Below, piece by piece: positions 35,640-46,689 of a stretch of DNA of 63,597 bases. The notes beneath the pieces were generated by a model. The model made no database searches. It was not told the DNA's origin and saw only the letters and a program-made list of their open reading frames with translations. Numbering within the stretch: position 1 is the first letter of the stretch; each line of letters begins with the position of its first letter. The DNA is from Gnetum montanum (lineage: Eukaryota; Streptophyta; Gnetopsida; Gnetales; Gnetaceae): the NCBI GenBank assembly GCA_015680685.1, contig MNCI01037709.1:182859-246455 (forward strand), written 5' to 3'. The position numbers and the translations under genes were made by a program.

Positions 35640-36900
35640 CCCAACCATGAATCCTAGAAGGAAATTTTAGAGGTGACTAAATCCCAAATTAAAGCAAATT
35701 GTCAAGGAGGAAATAGAGCAACTCCTCAAGGTGAGGTTCATCTATCCCATCGTAGATAATGAGTGCATTAGCCCACTCATAATTGTACCAAAGAAGGATG
35801 GTAAATGGTGGGTCTACATTGACTTCAGGCTATTGAATATGGCAACATTTAAAAATCACCTTCCTTTGCCATTTGTAGATTAAGTGTTATACACCATATC
35901 CGGGCATTGTTATTATAGTTTCTTGGATGGTTATAGTGGCTATAACCAAATCCAAATTGTGCTAGAAGACTAAGCCAAGANTTCAACGTTTGGTCCTTAG
36001 TATCTTTCAACAACAGATTGAAAGTGGTGTTGAAGTCTTCATGGATGACTTTTCCACGTATGGAGCTACCTTTGAGTAAGCCTTGGACTGACTTGAGTAA
36101 GTATTAAAGAGATGTGTAGAGACAAACCTACGACTCAATTGGCAAAAAAGCCATCACATGATCCAAGAAGGCATTGTGCTTGGGCATCGAATTTTGCATA
36201 AAGGGATTGAGGTAGACCCAAAAAAGATAAGGGTCATCCAAGGAATAACATGCCAACTAGAGACTGTTAAAGATGTTTGGTCATTCCTTGGACACACTAG
36301 CTACTATCTGTCATTCATAGAGAATTTCTCTAAGATCGCAAAGCCATTAGTAAAGCTTACAAAGAACGATTGACCTTTCATCTAGACCAAAGAATGTGAA
36401 CATGCATTCCAACAGTTAAAAGAGAGACTCATAGAAACACTAATCCTACAAGCACTAGACTAGTTTAGACCATTTCATATCATGATAGATGCATCTAGTT
36501 ATGCCTTGGAAGTAGTGCTCACATAGCTGGACAATAAGAAGTATCCATACTACATCCACTGCGCAAGCCTAAGCATTGTGGAAGCACAGTTAAATTATAC
36601 TACAATGGAAAAAGAACTAATGGCAACGGTGTATGCTCTTGAAAAGTTTAGGCACTATGTGCTTGATTACAAAGTATTTGTGCATACAGACCACAATGCA
36701 ATCTACTTCCTCATAAATAAGCCAATGGTGAGCCCTCATGTCATATTGTGGCTCGTGATCTTGTAGGAATTCGATCTCACTATGGTAGATCAAAAAGGGA
36801 ATGAGAATGTAACCACTGACCACCTCTCTTACTTAAGATGGAATAATAAAGAGGAGGAGAGTCCACTCTCTGATCAGTTTGCAGATGAACTCTTCTTTAC
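35640..36900 (+). pseudogene. Reverse transcriptase-RNase H remnant of element B
   Basis: Visible RT motifs are KDGKWWVYIDFRLLNMATF (about 35793), FLDGYSGYNQI (about 35920) and the active site VFMDDFSTYG (about 36038), with both Asp intact. About 75 bp present in element C, with the FGLCNA segment, are missing exactly at the N base at 35981. RNase H follows, with MIDASSYALEVVL at about 36482 and the segment LNYTTMEKELMATVYALEKF at 36590. Several stops stand where element C has CAA or CAG, for example TAG at 36764-36766. Confidence 0.75.
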
Positions 36901-37061
36901 AAGAGCAATAAGTGAACAAACACCTACAAAAGCAACATGGTATAATGGCATCCTCACATATCTTCTCACCCAGGAGATGCCACAGGATTTGAATTTTAGG
37001 AAGAAGCAACAATTTCTTCATCAAGTCAAATACTTCATGGAAATCAACAAACCTCTACAAG

Positions 37062-38200
37062 GTGTATGTCGATGGCCTGATTCATTGGTGTGTCCTTAAC
37101 GAAGATCAACTGCATGTTCTCCAAGATGCTCATGAAGGACCTTGCGTAGGCCACTATGTAGGGAGACACATAGCCATAAAAATCCTAATGGTAGGATACT
37201 ATTGGCCTACAATCTTTAGGGATGCCCACCAATTCATCAAGTCTTGTGAACGTTGTCAACGAGATGGGGGGATGACCACTCAACATGGAAGGTCCTCAAT
37301 AGTGGATTCAACCACTAGAACCTTTCGACATATGGGGCATTGACTTCATGGGTCCCATCACACCCATGTCCAATGGAAAGGCATATATTATAGTGGTAGT
37401 TAACTATTGCACAAAATGGGTAGAAGCAGCAGCCATTATTGATTGTACATCATCCACTGCTACAAGATTTATACAACAAAATATCATGAATAGGTTTGGG
37501 GTGGCATGTTCACTAATTTCTAACAATGGAGCTCATTTCACAGGTGCCACCTTTAGGAAGTTGATGCAATGCTTGGGGGTTGAACATAAATTAACAACAC
37601 CTTACCATCCCCAAGCCAACGGTCAAGTAGAGGTAACCAACCGGGAGATTACAAAAATACTAACATGGACCATAATATAGGAAGAATTGGAGTACAAAAC
37701 TTAATAATGCTCTCTAGTCTTATCCTTCAACTTGGAAACTTCCTATTGGATATTCTCCCTATGAGTTAGTGTACGAAACACTTCCAATGCTCCTGATTCA
37801 ATCCAAGCTCCATACACTCTCAATAGCCTATGATCTATATCTTGATCTAAGTCTAGCACTAAAAGAAAGATTAATCAACTTGAACGTGTTAGATGAAAAT
37901 TGATTAGTGGCCCTATCCTTGAATGAGGTGAACAAGGCATTCAATAAGCAATGTCATGACCTTAGCATTAGAAAAGTAAAACTGCAACCAGGAGATAAGG
38001 TTCTCTATTGGAACCCCACACATGTACCCCAAAAGGTAAAGTTCTAAACATTGTGGAAGGGACCTTATATAACTAATCAAATCTTTTCCTTTGGGGCCAT
38101 GTTGATTAACAAGCCTAAAAGCCCAAATAAAAAGCAGTTGGTCAACATTTAACAAGTAAAATCTTTCCTCAAACCTAGATAGGCCAGTGCAATTACCACC
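37062..38200 (+). pseudogene. Integrase remnant of element B
   Basis: The N-terminal HHCC zinc domain is intact (HEGPCVGHYVGRHIAIK, then CERCQRDGG, 37120-37270). The catalytic core has [17 protein letters not shown] (first Asp, about 37340), the second-Asp site reading LISNNGAHF (Asn at 37522-37524), and the Glu in [13 protein letters not shown] (about 37617). The C-terminal GPY-like domain is at about 38060 (GPYIT). Frames shift near 37345 and 37680. Loss of the second metal-binding Asp alone would inactivate it. Confidence 0.75.
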
Positions 38201-39830
38201 TCAACGGATGGACAACCATGTTCTAATTTTCGAATCTCCACCTTTCAACTTGATCATGGGGAGATAACCATTTGTGCTAACCATCCAAATGGCCTCTTAG
38301 CTTTTCTACTTTTTGTTTACCACATTTTTTATTTTACAAATTTTTCTAATTTTTCACCATCAGTAGTACCTTTCACCCTTTCTCGATTATTTTACACTTT
38401 CTTATATATTTTACTTTGTATTGTTTTGATTCAAGTGTGATATTTTCTTATTTTTGCTAATAAAATTGCTTTATTGCCATAGGACACAGTGTCGCTGTTG
38501 CTATTTACTAATGATGATTTGTGCTTAATGTTGTAATTGTCGATGTTTGGTTTCTATTTTTGAATTCTGATGTCTGATGACTTTGACATAAGTTATTTTT
38601 TCACGGAATAGGTAGTGAGTCCACATCATCCACCCATCCAATAAACTCTTTGGTTTTCCTTGTTGTGGGAATTTGAGGTCCCTTCCATTAAAGAAACTTT
38701 TAATTAATCAGTGACCTTGGTAGTTCTAGAATTAGGAAGGATTCAAAGGTTTGTAAAGGGTGTGACTTCAAGGGACTTAATATTCTTTGTACTCTTCTAC
38801 TTACTTGAGTGCTTGGGTGTTTTTCATAGACTTCTTACTGTTCCATACCAACCACTGATAGGAAGTCAAATAATGTTGTTGCATGGTGTGGTTCCCATTC
38901 AAAAAAGAATGAATAAAATGATGGGAATTCAAAGCACACCCCTTCAACACAAATAATTCCTTGCATGGTGTGGTTCCCATTTCAAAAAAAAAAACAATGG
39001 GAATTCAAAGCACATCCCTTAGACAAATAAACAAGTCATAAGCATTGGTTATGGGACTCAAACGACATGCACCTATGCCTAAAGGTCCCCTCTAACTAAG
39101 GCCCTCTCTCTCACTTCCTACTTCTCTTTGTGGAATGGCGGTTGTTTTGTGGAAGCACTCATGTGTCTCAAGTGGGTGGATCGATCTTAAGGTGGCAATG
39201 CAAAGTCATTGAAAGCAGATGGTTTTGGTCTAGACTGATGATGGAACTTTTTAGGTCATTTTAAATACAAATTCCACAAAGGACTTCTTATGACCTCAAT
39301 TTGGAACTCCATTCCACCTTCTCTATCATCTATTCATGTTGCCATAACTCACCTCTCTATCGTGTTCTATGTTATGCTCTATGTCTTGGTCTGATGTGTT
39401 GGGATTCTTGGGTAGATTCTTTCAAGTTGATCCTTAACTCTTCATGACCATTAATTGATTGTGAAGTCCACAAACTCTTCCATTGAGATTATGCAAGGGC
39501 AAAAAGGGCATGAGCCTACTATGGGGAGGATCCACTTGCATAACTCTTGGTCTAGTTAGTTAAGGTTCCTTACCTTTGACATCACTACAATCCTATCTTT
39601 CGCATATTCCATTAAGTATTTTGCTTAGTTCTCCTTAACCTTTTACTTCATTCATCCACTAAATCAAATTTTCTCCATTTTCCCAAATTTATGAGCTTCA
39701 ACACCATCTTCTCATGTTTTCATACTATTCTTAGTCTTTTGAGCTTTCATTTGATCCCAATTTCATCCAAAAATTCCTTGTATTTTGAAATTTTGACCAA
39801 ATTCAACAGTAGTCAACAGTGGTCAATAGC
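38201..39830. other. Non-coding region between integrase and third frame of element B
   Basis: No coding frame is visible. It aligns in order with element C 60690-62050 and, inverted, with element E about 50330-51070 (shared blocks include ATGCCTAAAGGTCCCCTCTAA and GGGCATGAGCCTACTATGGGG). Two copies of a block of about 65 bp (GTGTGGTTCCCATT...GGGAATTCAAAGCACA) lie at 38882-39020. Such conservation across copies suggests a role, perhaps RNA packaging or splicing. Confidence 0.5.
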
Positions 39831-39880
39831 TGCGTTGATGAGGCCTCATCAACGCAATGCTTACATTCTATATATATCAT
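39831..39880 (+). promoter_or_regulatory. Putative internal promoter of element B: 26-bp palindrome plus TATA box
   Basis: A perfect 26-bp palindrome (39831-39856; half-site TGCGTTGATGAGG) is followed 11 bp later by CTATATATATC (39868-39878). The palindrome has the same GATGAGGCCTCATC core as the U3 boxes upstream of the TATA box in this element's own LTRs. It lies about 470 bp before the third reading frame. Element E has an equivalent arrangement. Confidence 0.5.
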
Positions 39881-40345
39881 CGAGCACCTATGAATTTTTT
39901 ATCATTTGCTCATAACACATGGGGAGTTTTTGCAATTTTTCAAAGCCCCAAACCTTCTAGAGCTCATGACTTCCCAACCACTTGTCTAAATCACTCCATT
40001 TTTTGACCCTACACTTACCAGAGGTAAAATCTTTAACATGGGGGCTGCAAACCTTAAGGTGTTTGATGAAAAATTGATGAAATTTTTTTGGAAATTTTTT
40101 CTAACTCCCCCAAGGGTTAATAACCTTAACAACATATAAACATCAATTTTTTCAAAGATTAACCCTCCCAACAACCTCTGGGATGATTTATTAATGATAA
40201 TACATAGATAAAATGACAATTGGATTAATTAACTGAACCATAATCACAACTTAGCCAAAGTGTACCAATCTTTAAGAGATAAAGGTATCCCAGTTGTTTT
40301 AAGTTACATAATGATTGCTAATCTATGATCTCATTATGATTATAG

Positions 40346-43204
40346 ATGGCACCAAAATAGAATTGCCTGCAAGAAGGAGAACCCTTGCAACCATGGAAGA
40401 AGCAACCTAGAGGTGGAAGGGGCCAACAAGAACAAGGCCAAGAACTACTAGAGGCAACCCATTCAATGGGACCTCTTCAAGAGGAGCCCGAAGTGGAATC
40501 TATCCAATAGATTTTGGAAGAAGAAGTTCCTATAGAACAATCACAACAAGGAGAAGTGCCTCAACCTACACCAAGGCTTGAGGTCACTTTGACTCAAGTC
40601 TACCTTGATATCATTAGGTCTCGAGAAATTCAATGATCCATTCTTCAAGATATCAACTTCCGGCCATTTTTGGAAAAAGCTCCAGAGGATGTCAAGACAC
40701 AACTACAAGCCTTTCCCATGTGGCTAGTCATCATGTCTAGTGGAGAATGGTACATGGGAGAGACATATCTCTTTTGAAGTAGCTGAAGGTCAAGGTTCGT
40801 TATCAAAATCAAGGACATTCAAGTGTCCAACTCAGTAGAAGCTATTGCACAGGCATTTGGGTTACTTGCTACTAGAACGCAGCTAGCCGAACTATCCATA
40901 AAAGGTGATCTTGAGGCCAAGAGGAAGTGGACCTAAAGAGGCTACAGGGTTGATTGTAAGGAGCATGGTGTGCTCACACCAACAGAGTGAATTTACTTCA
41001 AGATTGTGGCCTATCACCTTAATCCAATGGTGAGGCCAAGCAAGACAACCACCTTCTCTACCTGAGCATGTGCCGCTCTAAGCAAGAAATTTCCCATCAA
41101 CGTTCCATAAATGATCTACTTAGAGATCAACAAATGGTTCAAGAAAAATGAACATAGAAGGAAGACCCTGCCCTTTCCATGGCTCATCAGGAAACTTTGC
41201 AAAAGGATAGGCATCATTCGCTACTCCAACAATACCATTAAGCATGTTTTGTTGGCCTCATGGTCTGAGATAGTGAAAGATAAAATGCCAGCAACAACCC
41301 AAGAAGAGGAGTAACTGCCACCACCACCCACTCAGGAAACAACACCGGAGGCCCATGCAGCCATTGAGCATTTGTGCAAAATTTGAGAATAGCTCTTGAA
41401 CGAACAAGAGTAACATGCAAGAACAAGTGGGGCAAATCCATTTATGTACCAATCAGCAATGAGTCACCTTAATGAGATGGCCCAAATAGTTAGTCAAATG
41501 AAGAGGGGTGGACCAATCTTCTCTACCTAATGAATGCAGTTTCCTACGAGGTCAAATCCCAATGCTTGGGAGGTGACGATGTCATTATTGCAACATCATT
41601 TATTCCCAAAAATCTCTAGAAATGCCACGACTTTCTTAGTGCATTTGGAGGAAGGCAAAGAGGCAACTATCTTGGTGATGTAGCACCATGGGTAGGAAAC
41701 AGTGGCTAAAGTGGTTGCTAATTATGTTTCTGAAGCATTGAATGCACCCATAGTGTCTGTACCAGATATATCTACACTTCAAGATGTGCAGATGTTTGCA
41801 ACCATGGTCAGCAAAAATTTAGATGTATACCAGCATGAAAAATTGCTGGAATGACTGGTGGGAACTAGGCAACTGACTTTGGACATCTTTGATCTTCCAA
41901 AAGACATCACTACGACCCAGTTAGAACTATTAAACGCAAGGGGCAAATGCATTATCCTAAAGGGGCAACTTAAAATAGCCCAAGAAAGAAACCAATGCTT
42001 AGCTGCAGAGGTTGTCAAACTTCATGCATGACTTGTGGATCCTACGATCCTCAGCCTAGCAGTAATAAGAGATGAAGCTTTCAAACAACTTCAAGAACAA
42101 TTCTAGAAGGCTGAGAAGGAGGCAGTTATGACCATCTTCAACCAGTCTGTGGTAAAAGCAAAAATGTATGTAATTTAGAAGGACTTGAACCAGATGCGCC
42201 AAGAGAATGAAGTCCTAACCGCACAAAATTATCGCCTATGAAATGTTGATGCTTAGAAGGATCAAATGTAGAAATTTATTCATCAATAATAAGAGTAGCT
42301 TGCCAAGGTGAATAATGAACTAAGAAAACTGATTGTAGAAAATTGGAATCTATCAATGGAGGAAGTACACACCTTGTGCTAGAAATTTTCCATCGAGATC
42401 ACTACATGGAAGAATGAAGCTTTGAAGTTTGAAAAAGTGAAGATTCACTACAGGCACCAAGTTGGTTTGTAAAAAGAAGTTAATGAGAAACACATCCAAA
42501 TGGAAAAGGTGAAAATGAATGAAGCCCCCCAGCAACTTCAACAGGGAAGAGAAATGTGGCAGCCTATCATTGATGGGATCAATGCCTACAACAAAGCAGA
42601 GATCTGCTTAAAGGAGTTGCAAATCGAGGAGATGAAAAAGTATATAGAGTTGGCCAATCTTTGATATGAAAACCTAGCAATGTTGACTATCAGATGGTAG
42701 TGATTAGATTTGGAAAAATAAGTGGCTACCTTGTATCTATTATACAAGGCAAAGTTCAAGCACCATAAAGACACTAAACAAAAGCTTGAGACTACAAACG
42801 TTGAACTCAAAGTTCTCAGAGCATAGTTTAGAAACCAACGATCAATTGCTAAGAACCTAGCCAAATAGATGAATGAACACCAGGAGCTGAAAGACCTAGT
42901 TAAGGCATTCAACATTGAATGCAAACAATTCATTGCCTAGTTCAACAACACTAAGGAGCTATTTCCATTAATCTTATGTCCCTAGGATATGCTTGTTCCA
43001 ACCCACATCGATAATGTTGCATGAATGGTGCACGATCCTAGGAGTAAGGAGGAGAAAATGAAAGCACTACTGGATGCTTTTTGCCTCCCACTTGAAGTTG
43101 CAGTAGTAGTAGGACAACCGTAGCCATCTCAACCATCGCCCATGTGTGAAGTTGATGAAAGTCTCTCAGAGCCTCAGGAGCCACCACAACGTAGGATCAT
43201 TTGA
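40346..43204 (+). pseudogene. Third reading frame (ORF3) of element B, 953 codons, many stops but no frameshift
   Basis: From ATG at 40346 to TGA at 43202-43204 one frame can be followed through more than 30 in-frame stops. The first third has a basic, Gln-rich start and then a helical domain with SGEWYMGETY (about 40740) and RKTLPFPWLIRKLCKRIGI (about 41159). That style matches the plant-transposon-associated domain found in extra ORFs of Athila-type elements. The remaining two thirds are Glu, Lys and Gln rich and read as coiled coil, ending in a segment with KEEKMKALLDAF and a Pro-rich tail. The frame has counterparts in E (minus strand) and at 53541-53975. Function is unknown; envelope-like is the traditional label for this position, but I see no signal peptide or membrane segment. 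Confidence 0.65.
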
Positions 43205-43435
43205 TGTTCTCCAACATGCTTCACACCATCAAGAAATGTGCTTTCCATTTTTGAAGAGTTATGTCATGGTGTTCAATTTTGTATCCTGAACACCACCATT
43301 TTTTATAATGTGTGGATCCATACACCTGAGCACTCCATTTTTTAAGTTGGTTAGTTTGTTTTGTTTGAAGAAAAGTTAATCAATAATCCCATACCTTCTC
43401 AATTTTATCAAGGAAATCAAGGACGAGTTTTCATT

Positions 43436-43449
43436 CAGTCATGGGGGTA
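43436..43449 (+). promoter_or_regulatory. Polypurine tract of element B
   Basis: CAGTCATGGGGGTA lies immediately before the 3' LTR. The same motif precedes the LTRs of G and D, which identifies it as the plus-strand primer. Confidence 0.8.
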
Positions 43450-44365
43450 TGATGAGTTGCGTTTAGTTGGCTGCATCGATGAGGCCTTATCGACTGGGCC
43501 TCATTGACAAGGCCTAGTAGATGCATCTTACCATGCGTCGACGAGGCCCCATCAACACAATGTTGGTTTTTGGCTATAAATACATGTGTGTAGCTACATT
43601 TATGGTAATTAGAGATTGTAGTTGCAGCAAATCTCTTGCAATTTTTTCATTTGAAAGTTATAATTTTTCCCCTGAGTGCCTACAGTAGGAGTCATTGAGT
43701 GTATAAATCTTTATTCGAGCATTGTTGTACCTAAGCACAACAATGTGTGCAGCAATAAAGTGGAGCTTTCTGATAAACCTTCCAGCACCTTGGATAGATT
43801 AGCTATTTCAATTATGCATTCAATATTTTTAATTATTTATTAATTGTTTTCCATTAGTTATTAAATATTTTCCAGTTATTACATTAATGAAGTAATTAAG
43901 CCAAATAGATTACACACATAAGTATGACTGCTTTGAGCATAACATGTATTCATTTGGTAATCCCAATAGTGTTATTCCTTGGTATGCCTAATAGCATAGT
44001 GCTTAGTTACCCAGCAGCAGATATGTGGATTTAGGACACAGTGGGATCAGATGCTTATGTTAGGATTAGTTAAATGCTAATTAATTAGTTAACTTAGATT
44101 AGTTAATTAAACTCCTTTTATCCACATTTTGAGCACCAAAATATAAAACACAAAATGATAAAAAATCGGATACCTCAGCTACACTTAACCATACCAACAA
44201 ATGTCACAAGTGTAATTGGGAAGACAATGATTGACCTTAAGGCTAGATTCACTTCCTAAAGGATTAATGCACTGGAAATGATAAAGTCCATGGAATTCGA
44301 CCAAATCGTGCATGAACGCTTTATGATTTGTATGGTTGGGCATAGGGGTACCTCGTCACTCATCA
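43450..44365 (+). repeat. 3' LTR of element B (916 bp)
   Basis: Begins TGATGAGTTGCGTTTAGTTGG and ends CGTCACTCATCA, matching the 5' LTR along its whole length with many substitutions. The TATA box GGCTATAAATAC is at about 43572. It is followed by the right copy of the target duplication. Confidence 0.9.
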
Positions 44366-44370
44366 CCAGT
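44366..44370. repeat. Right target-site duplication of element B (CCAGT)
   Basis: Identical to 31223-31227; together they fix both ends of the insertion. Confidence 0.9.
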
Positions 44371-45618
44371 GATTTTCTTTGGACATGATATTTATTTCAT
44401 AAATTTATTCATTTTCAAAAGATTAAAGTTCCTAATTCAGATATAGCCATGTGTTGAATTTTCTCATTGAATTTTGTTATGCTTGTAAGATAATTTCATT
44501 ATGTTACGATCTTTATACAAGAGGATGCACTTTATACAAATACATCTTTCATATAAATTAATCTTTTATTTTCGAACCAATTACATCAAATCATATGTAG
44601 TTATTACATTGTAATATTATTTTGCATTTTCATAACTCATGGTAATTCAATGTAATTATTTTCAAAATTTACTTAATTACTTGGCAATTTGTGTTATTCA
44701 TAATTGATATTATCTTACAAACCTTAGTAATGTGATACAAACAACTATCTTTTGGCTTTTACTACTAATCGTCATACTTCACAAAGTTCTTGATAAACTT
44801 ATTTTCACATATCCTTGTGTACTTTGTTAAATCATTTCTAATTTAACTGCCAACCTCAGTTTTTACTTCATTAAGCCTCTTTTAACTTAACTTCACTTTG
44901 CTTATGAAAGACTTCTCTATAAGTCTTCTTTTATCCATCGCAACCTTCCAAATGATCTTCTCTTCTCATTTAAGAAACTAGACTACGCTATGACTAACAT
45001 AGCTTGGATCTTCTCTTCCTTTTTGAGAAAATGGATCCATGTTATAGAGATCCTCAATCCTTGTCTTTGGCTACACTAACTCATTAAATCTATGAATAAA
45101 AGTGACTACTACTTATTTTCCTTACACTTAATATATTAGTATAGGGAGATGTTCTACCTTATGAATCATTCTTTGTGGTCAGCTATTTGTCTACTAATTA
45201 TTATTTCATGTTAACATAGTATCCTCTATCTTCTTCTTGCTTTTAGATAGTGTTATTGACTTGTACATATTTAGTTATGATTGTCTATTATTTCGTAAAA
45301 TTATTTTACTTATGATTACTTCTTTTTATTCATCATGAATCAATTTATGACATTCTTTCTTTCATGAGTTGAGTGGAGTTGGCCCATAAGGTTTAATACA
45401 TGTTATGAACTAATGATCTTTTTTTTTGTTTCTTCTTCTTCTTCATGGTTCTTCTCAAGTGATTCTTTAAAAGTTTACTTTTCTTCATTTGTAGGTTGTC
45501 CGAAATACAATGATGGATGACTATTATATGGAAACTTTAGAGCCCATGGGTTTTATTTATCATAAACAATCATGATCTTTTAAAACCATTATAATCTTTG
45601 TTTTGGCTTCATACTTTC
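44371..45618. other. AT-rich intergenic DNA, nothing recognised
   Basis: This was contiguous with the sequence left of 31223 before element B inserted. No gene, RNA or repeat was recognised on either strand. Confidence 0.5.
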
Positions 45619-46501
45619 TAATGAGCAATGGAGTAATCCAACACCCAATCATACAAGTCACAAGTGTTTCACATGTGACCAAATCGTAATCCATGCATAA
45701 GGTAATGTGAATATGCTAGTAATTGGTTTAAGTTTGAGACCATTGTCTTTCCACATGGAGTTAGTGAAGTTTATGTGTATGGTTTAGCTCATAGTGAGGT
45801 ATATGATAACTGATGTTGTAGGGCCATTGCTACTCCTAGTAAACATGATGAAATGAAAATAGTTTCTAAATCTAAGTAAATAGTAAACAAATATATGCTA
45901 TCCTATGGTAATGAATATTCAGTCTTGACCTTCTGTACACACCCTGGGCTTTGTGTAACTACTACTAGGATTACCAAGTACTTTGCTACTTGGCAAACCA
46001 AGCGATAGCACTAGTATGATACCAAGCAATCACACTGAAGTGTGTGAGATCAATTGTACTCATTTTGCTTAATAACAATAAAAGTAAAGTGCATAGAAAA
46101 GTAAACATTAACCAAAAAAAAATAAACATTATACTATGTCCAATCAAGAAACATTATTCTAAGTAAAGTACTAAACTAGGAGAATGTTGCAATAGTATGA
46201 AATAGCTCAATCTTTATTGCCAATCACACTTGTGCCCAAGTACAGGATGCTCAAATAAATACTTTGTACGCTATGCACACTACATTATAGGCATTCATAC
46301 TTCTAAATGCTAAAGACTAACTCATGAAAACAAACCGAAAGAGTTCCGTTACTATGGACTGAAATCTATTGCAGATCCATGCACCTAAGTGTTATATTTA
46401 TAGGTTAACACACATCTTGCAATATGGCATATACAACAATGTAGCTAGTGCTACGATATCATATATCTGATATTGTAGTCCTTCAAAAATTGACTTTATC
46501 A
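45619..46501 (-). repeat. 3' LTR of element E (about 883 bp)
   Basis: In plus view it starts TAATGAGCAATGGAGTAATCC (decayed TGATGAGTGGCGAGGTACCCC) and ends TTTATCA. U3 has an inverted repeat at 46451-46478 (arms CTACGATATCA and its complement with one mismatch). The TATA box on the minus strand reads CTATAAATATAAC at about 46402-46390. Next to it, 46502 onward, is the decayed tract GTTAGTCATGAGGGTA on the minus strand. Confidence 0.75.
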
Positions 46502-46689
46502 TACCCTCATGACTAACTAAAAACTTTTCTTCAAGTTAAAACAAACTGAGGATAAAGTTCTTTACAAAATTAGGAGGTAGATTTACATTACACTATTTAC
46601 ATGACACTTTATGCCATAGTGGTGTTTTACAAAAATGCCATAAGTCATGATAAGACAACTTTAACAAAAAACAAAACTTGATGAAGTTC

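Larger units (their letters stand above)
31228..44365 (+). mobile_element. Complete but dead Athila-like Ty3/gypsy retrotransposon (element B, 13.1 kb)
   Basis: Two LTRs (31228-32142 and 43450-44365), a primer-binding site after the first, a polypurine tract before the second, and a perfect 5-bp target duplication (CCAGT) define the element. Inside are gag, protease, RT-RNase H and integrase, then about 2.1 kb non-coding, then a third reading frame (40346-43204). The RT signature (FPLPFVD.., VFMDDFSTYG) and tRNA-Asp type primer site point to Athila. All frames have stops. The two LTRs differ at roughly one base in eight to ten by eye, so the insertion is old. Confidence 0.9.

Noticed and set aside
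40346-43204. Envelope gene of an endogenous retrovirus
   Set aside because: Position fits the old envelope-like label, but I see no signal peptide, membrane helix or glycoprotein features; coiled coil and a plant-transposon-like domain fit better.
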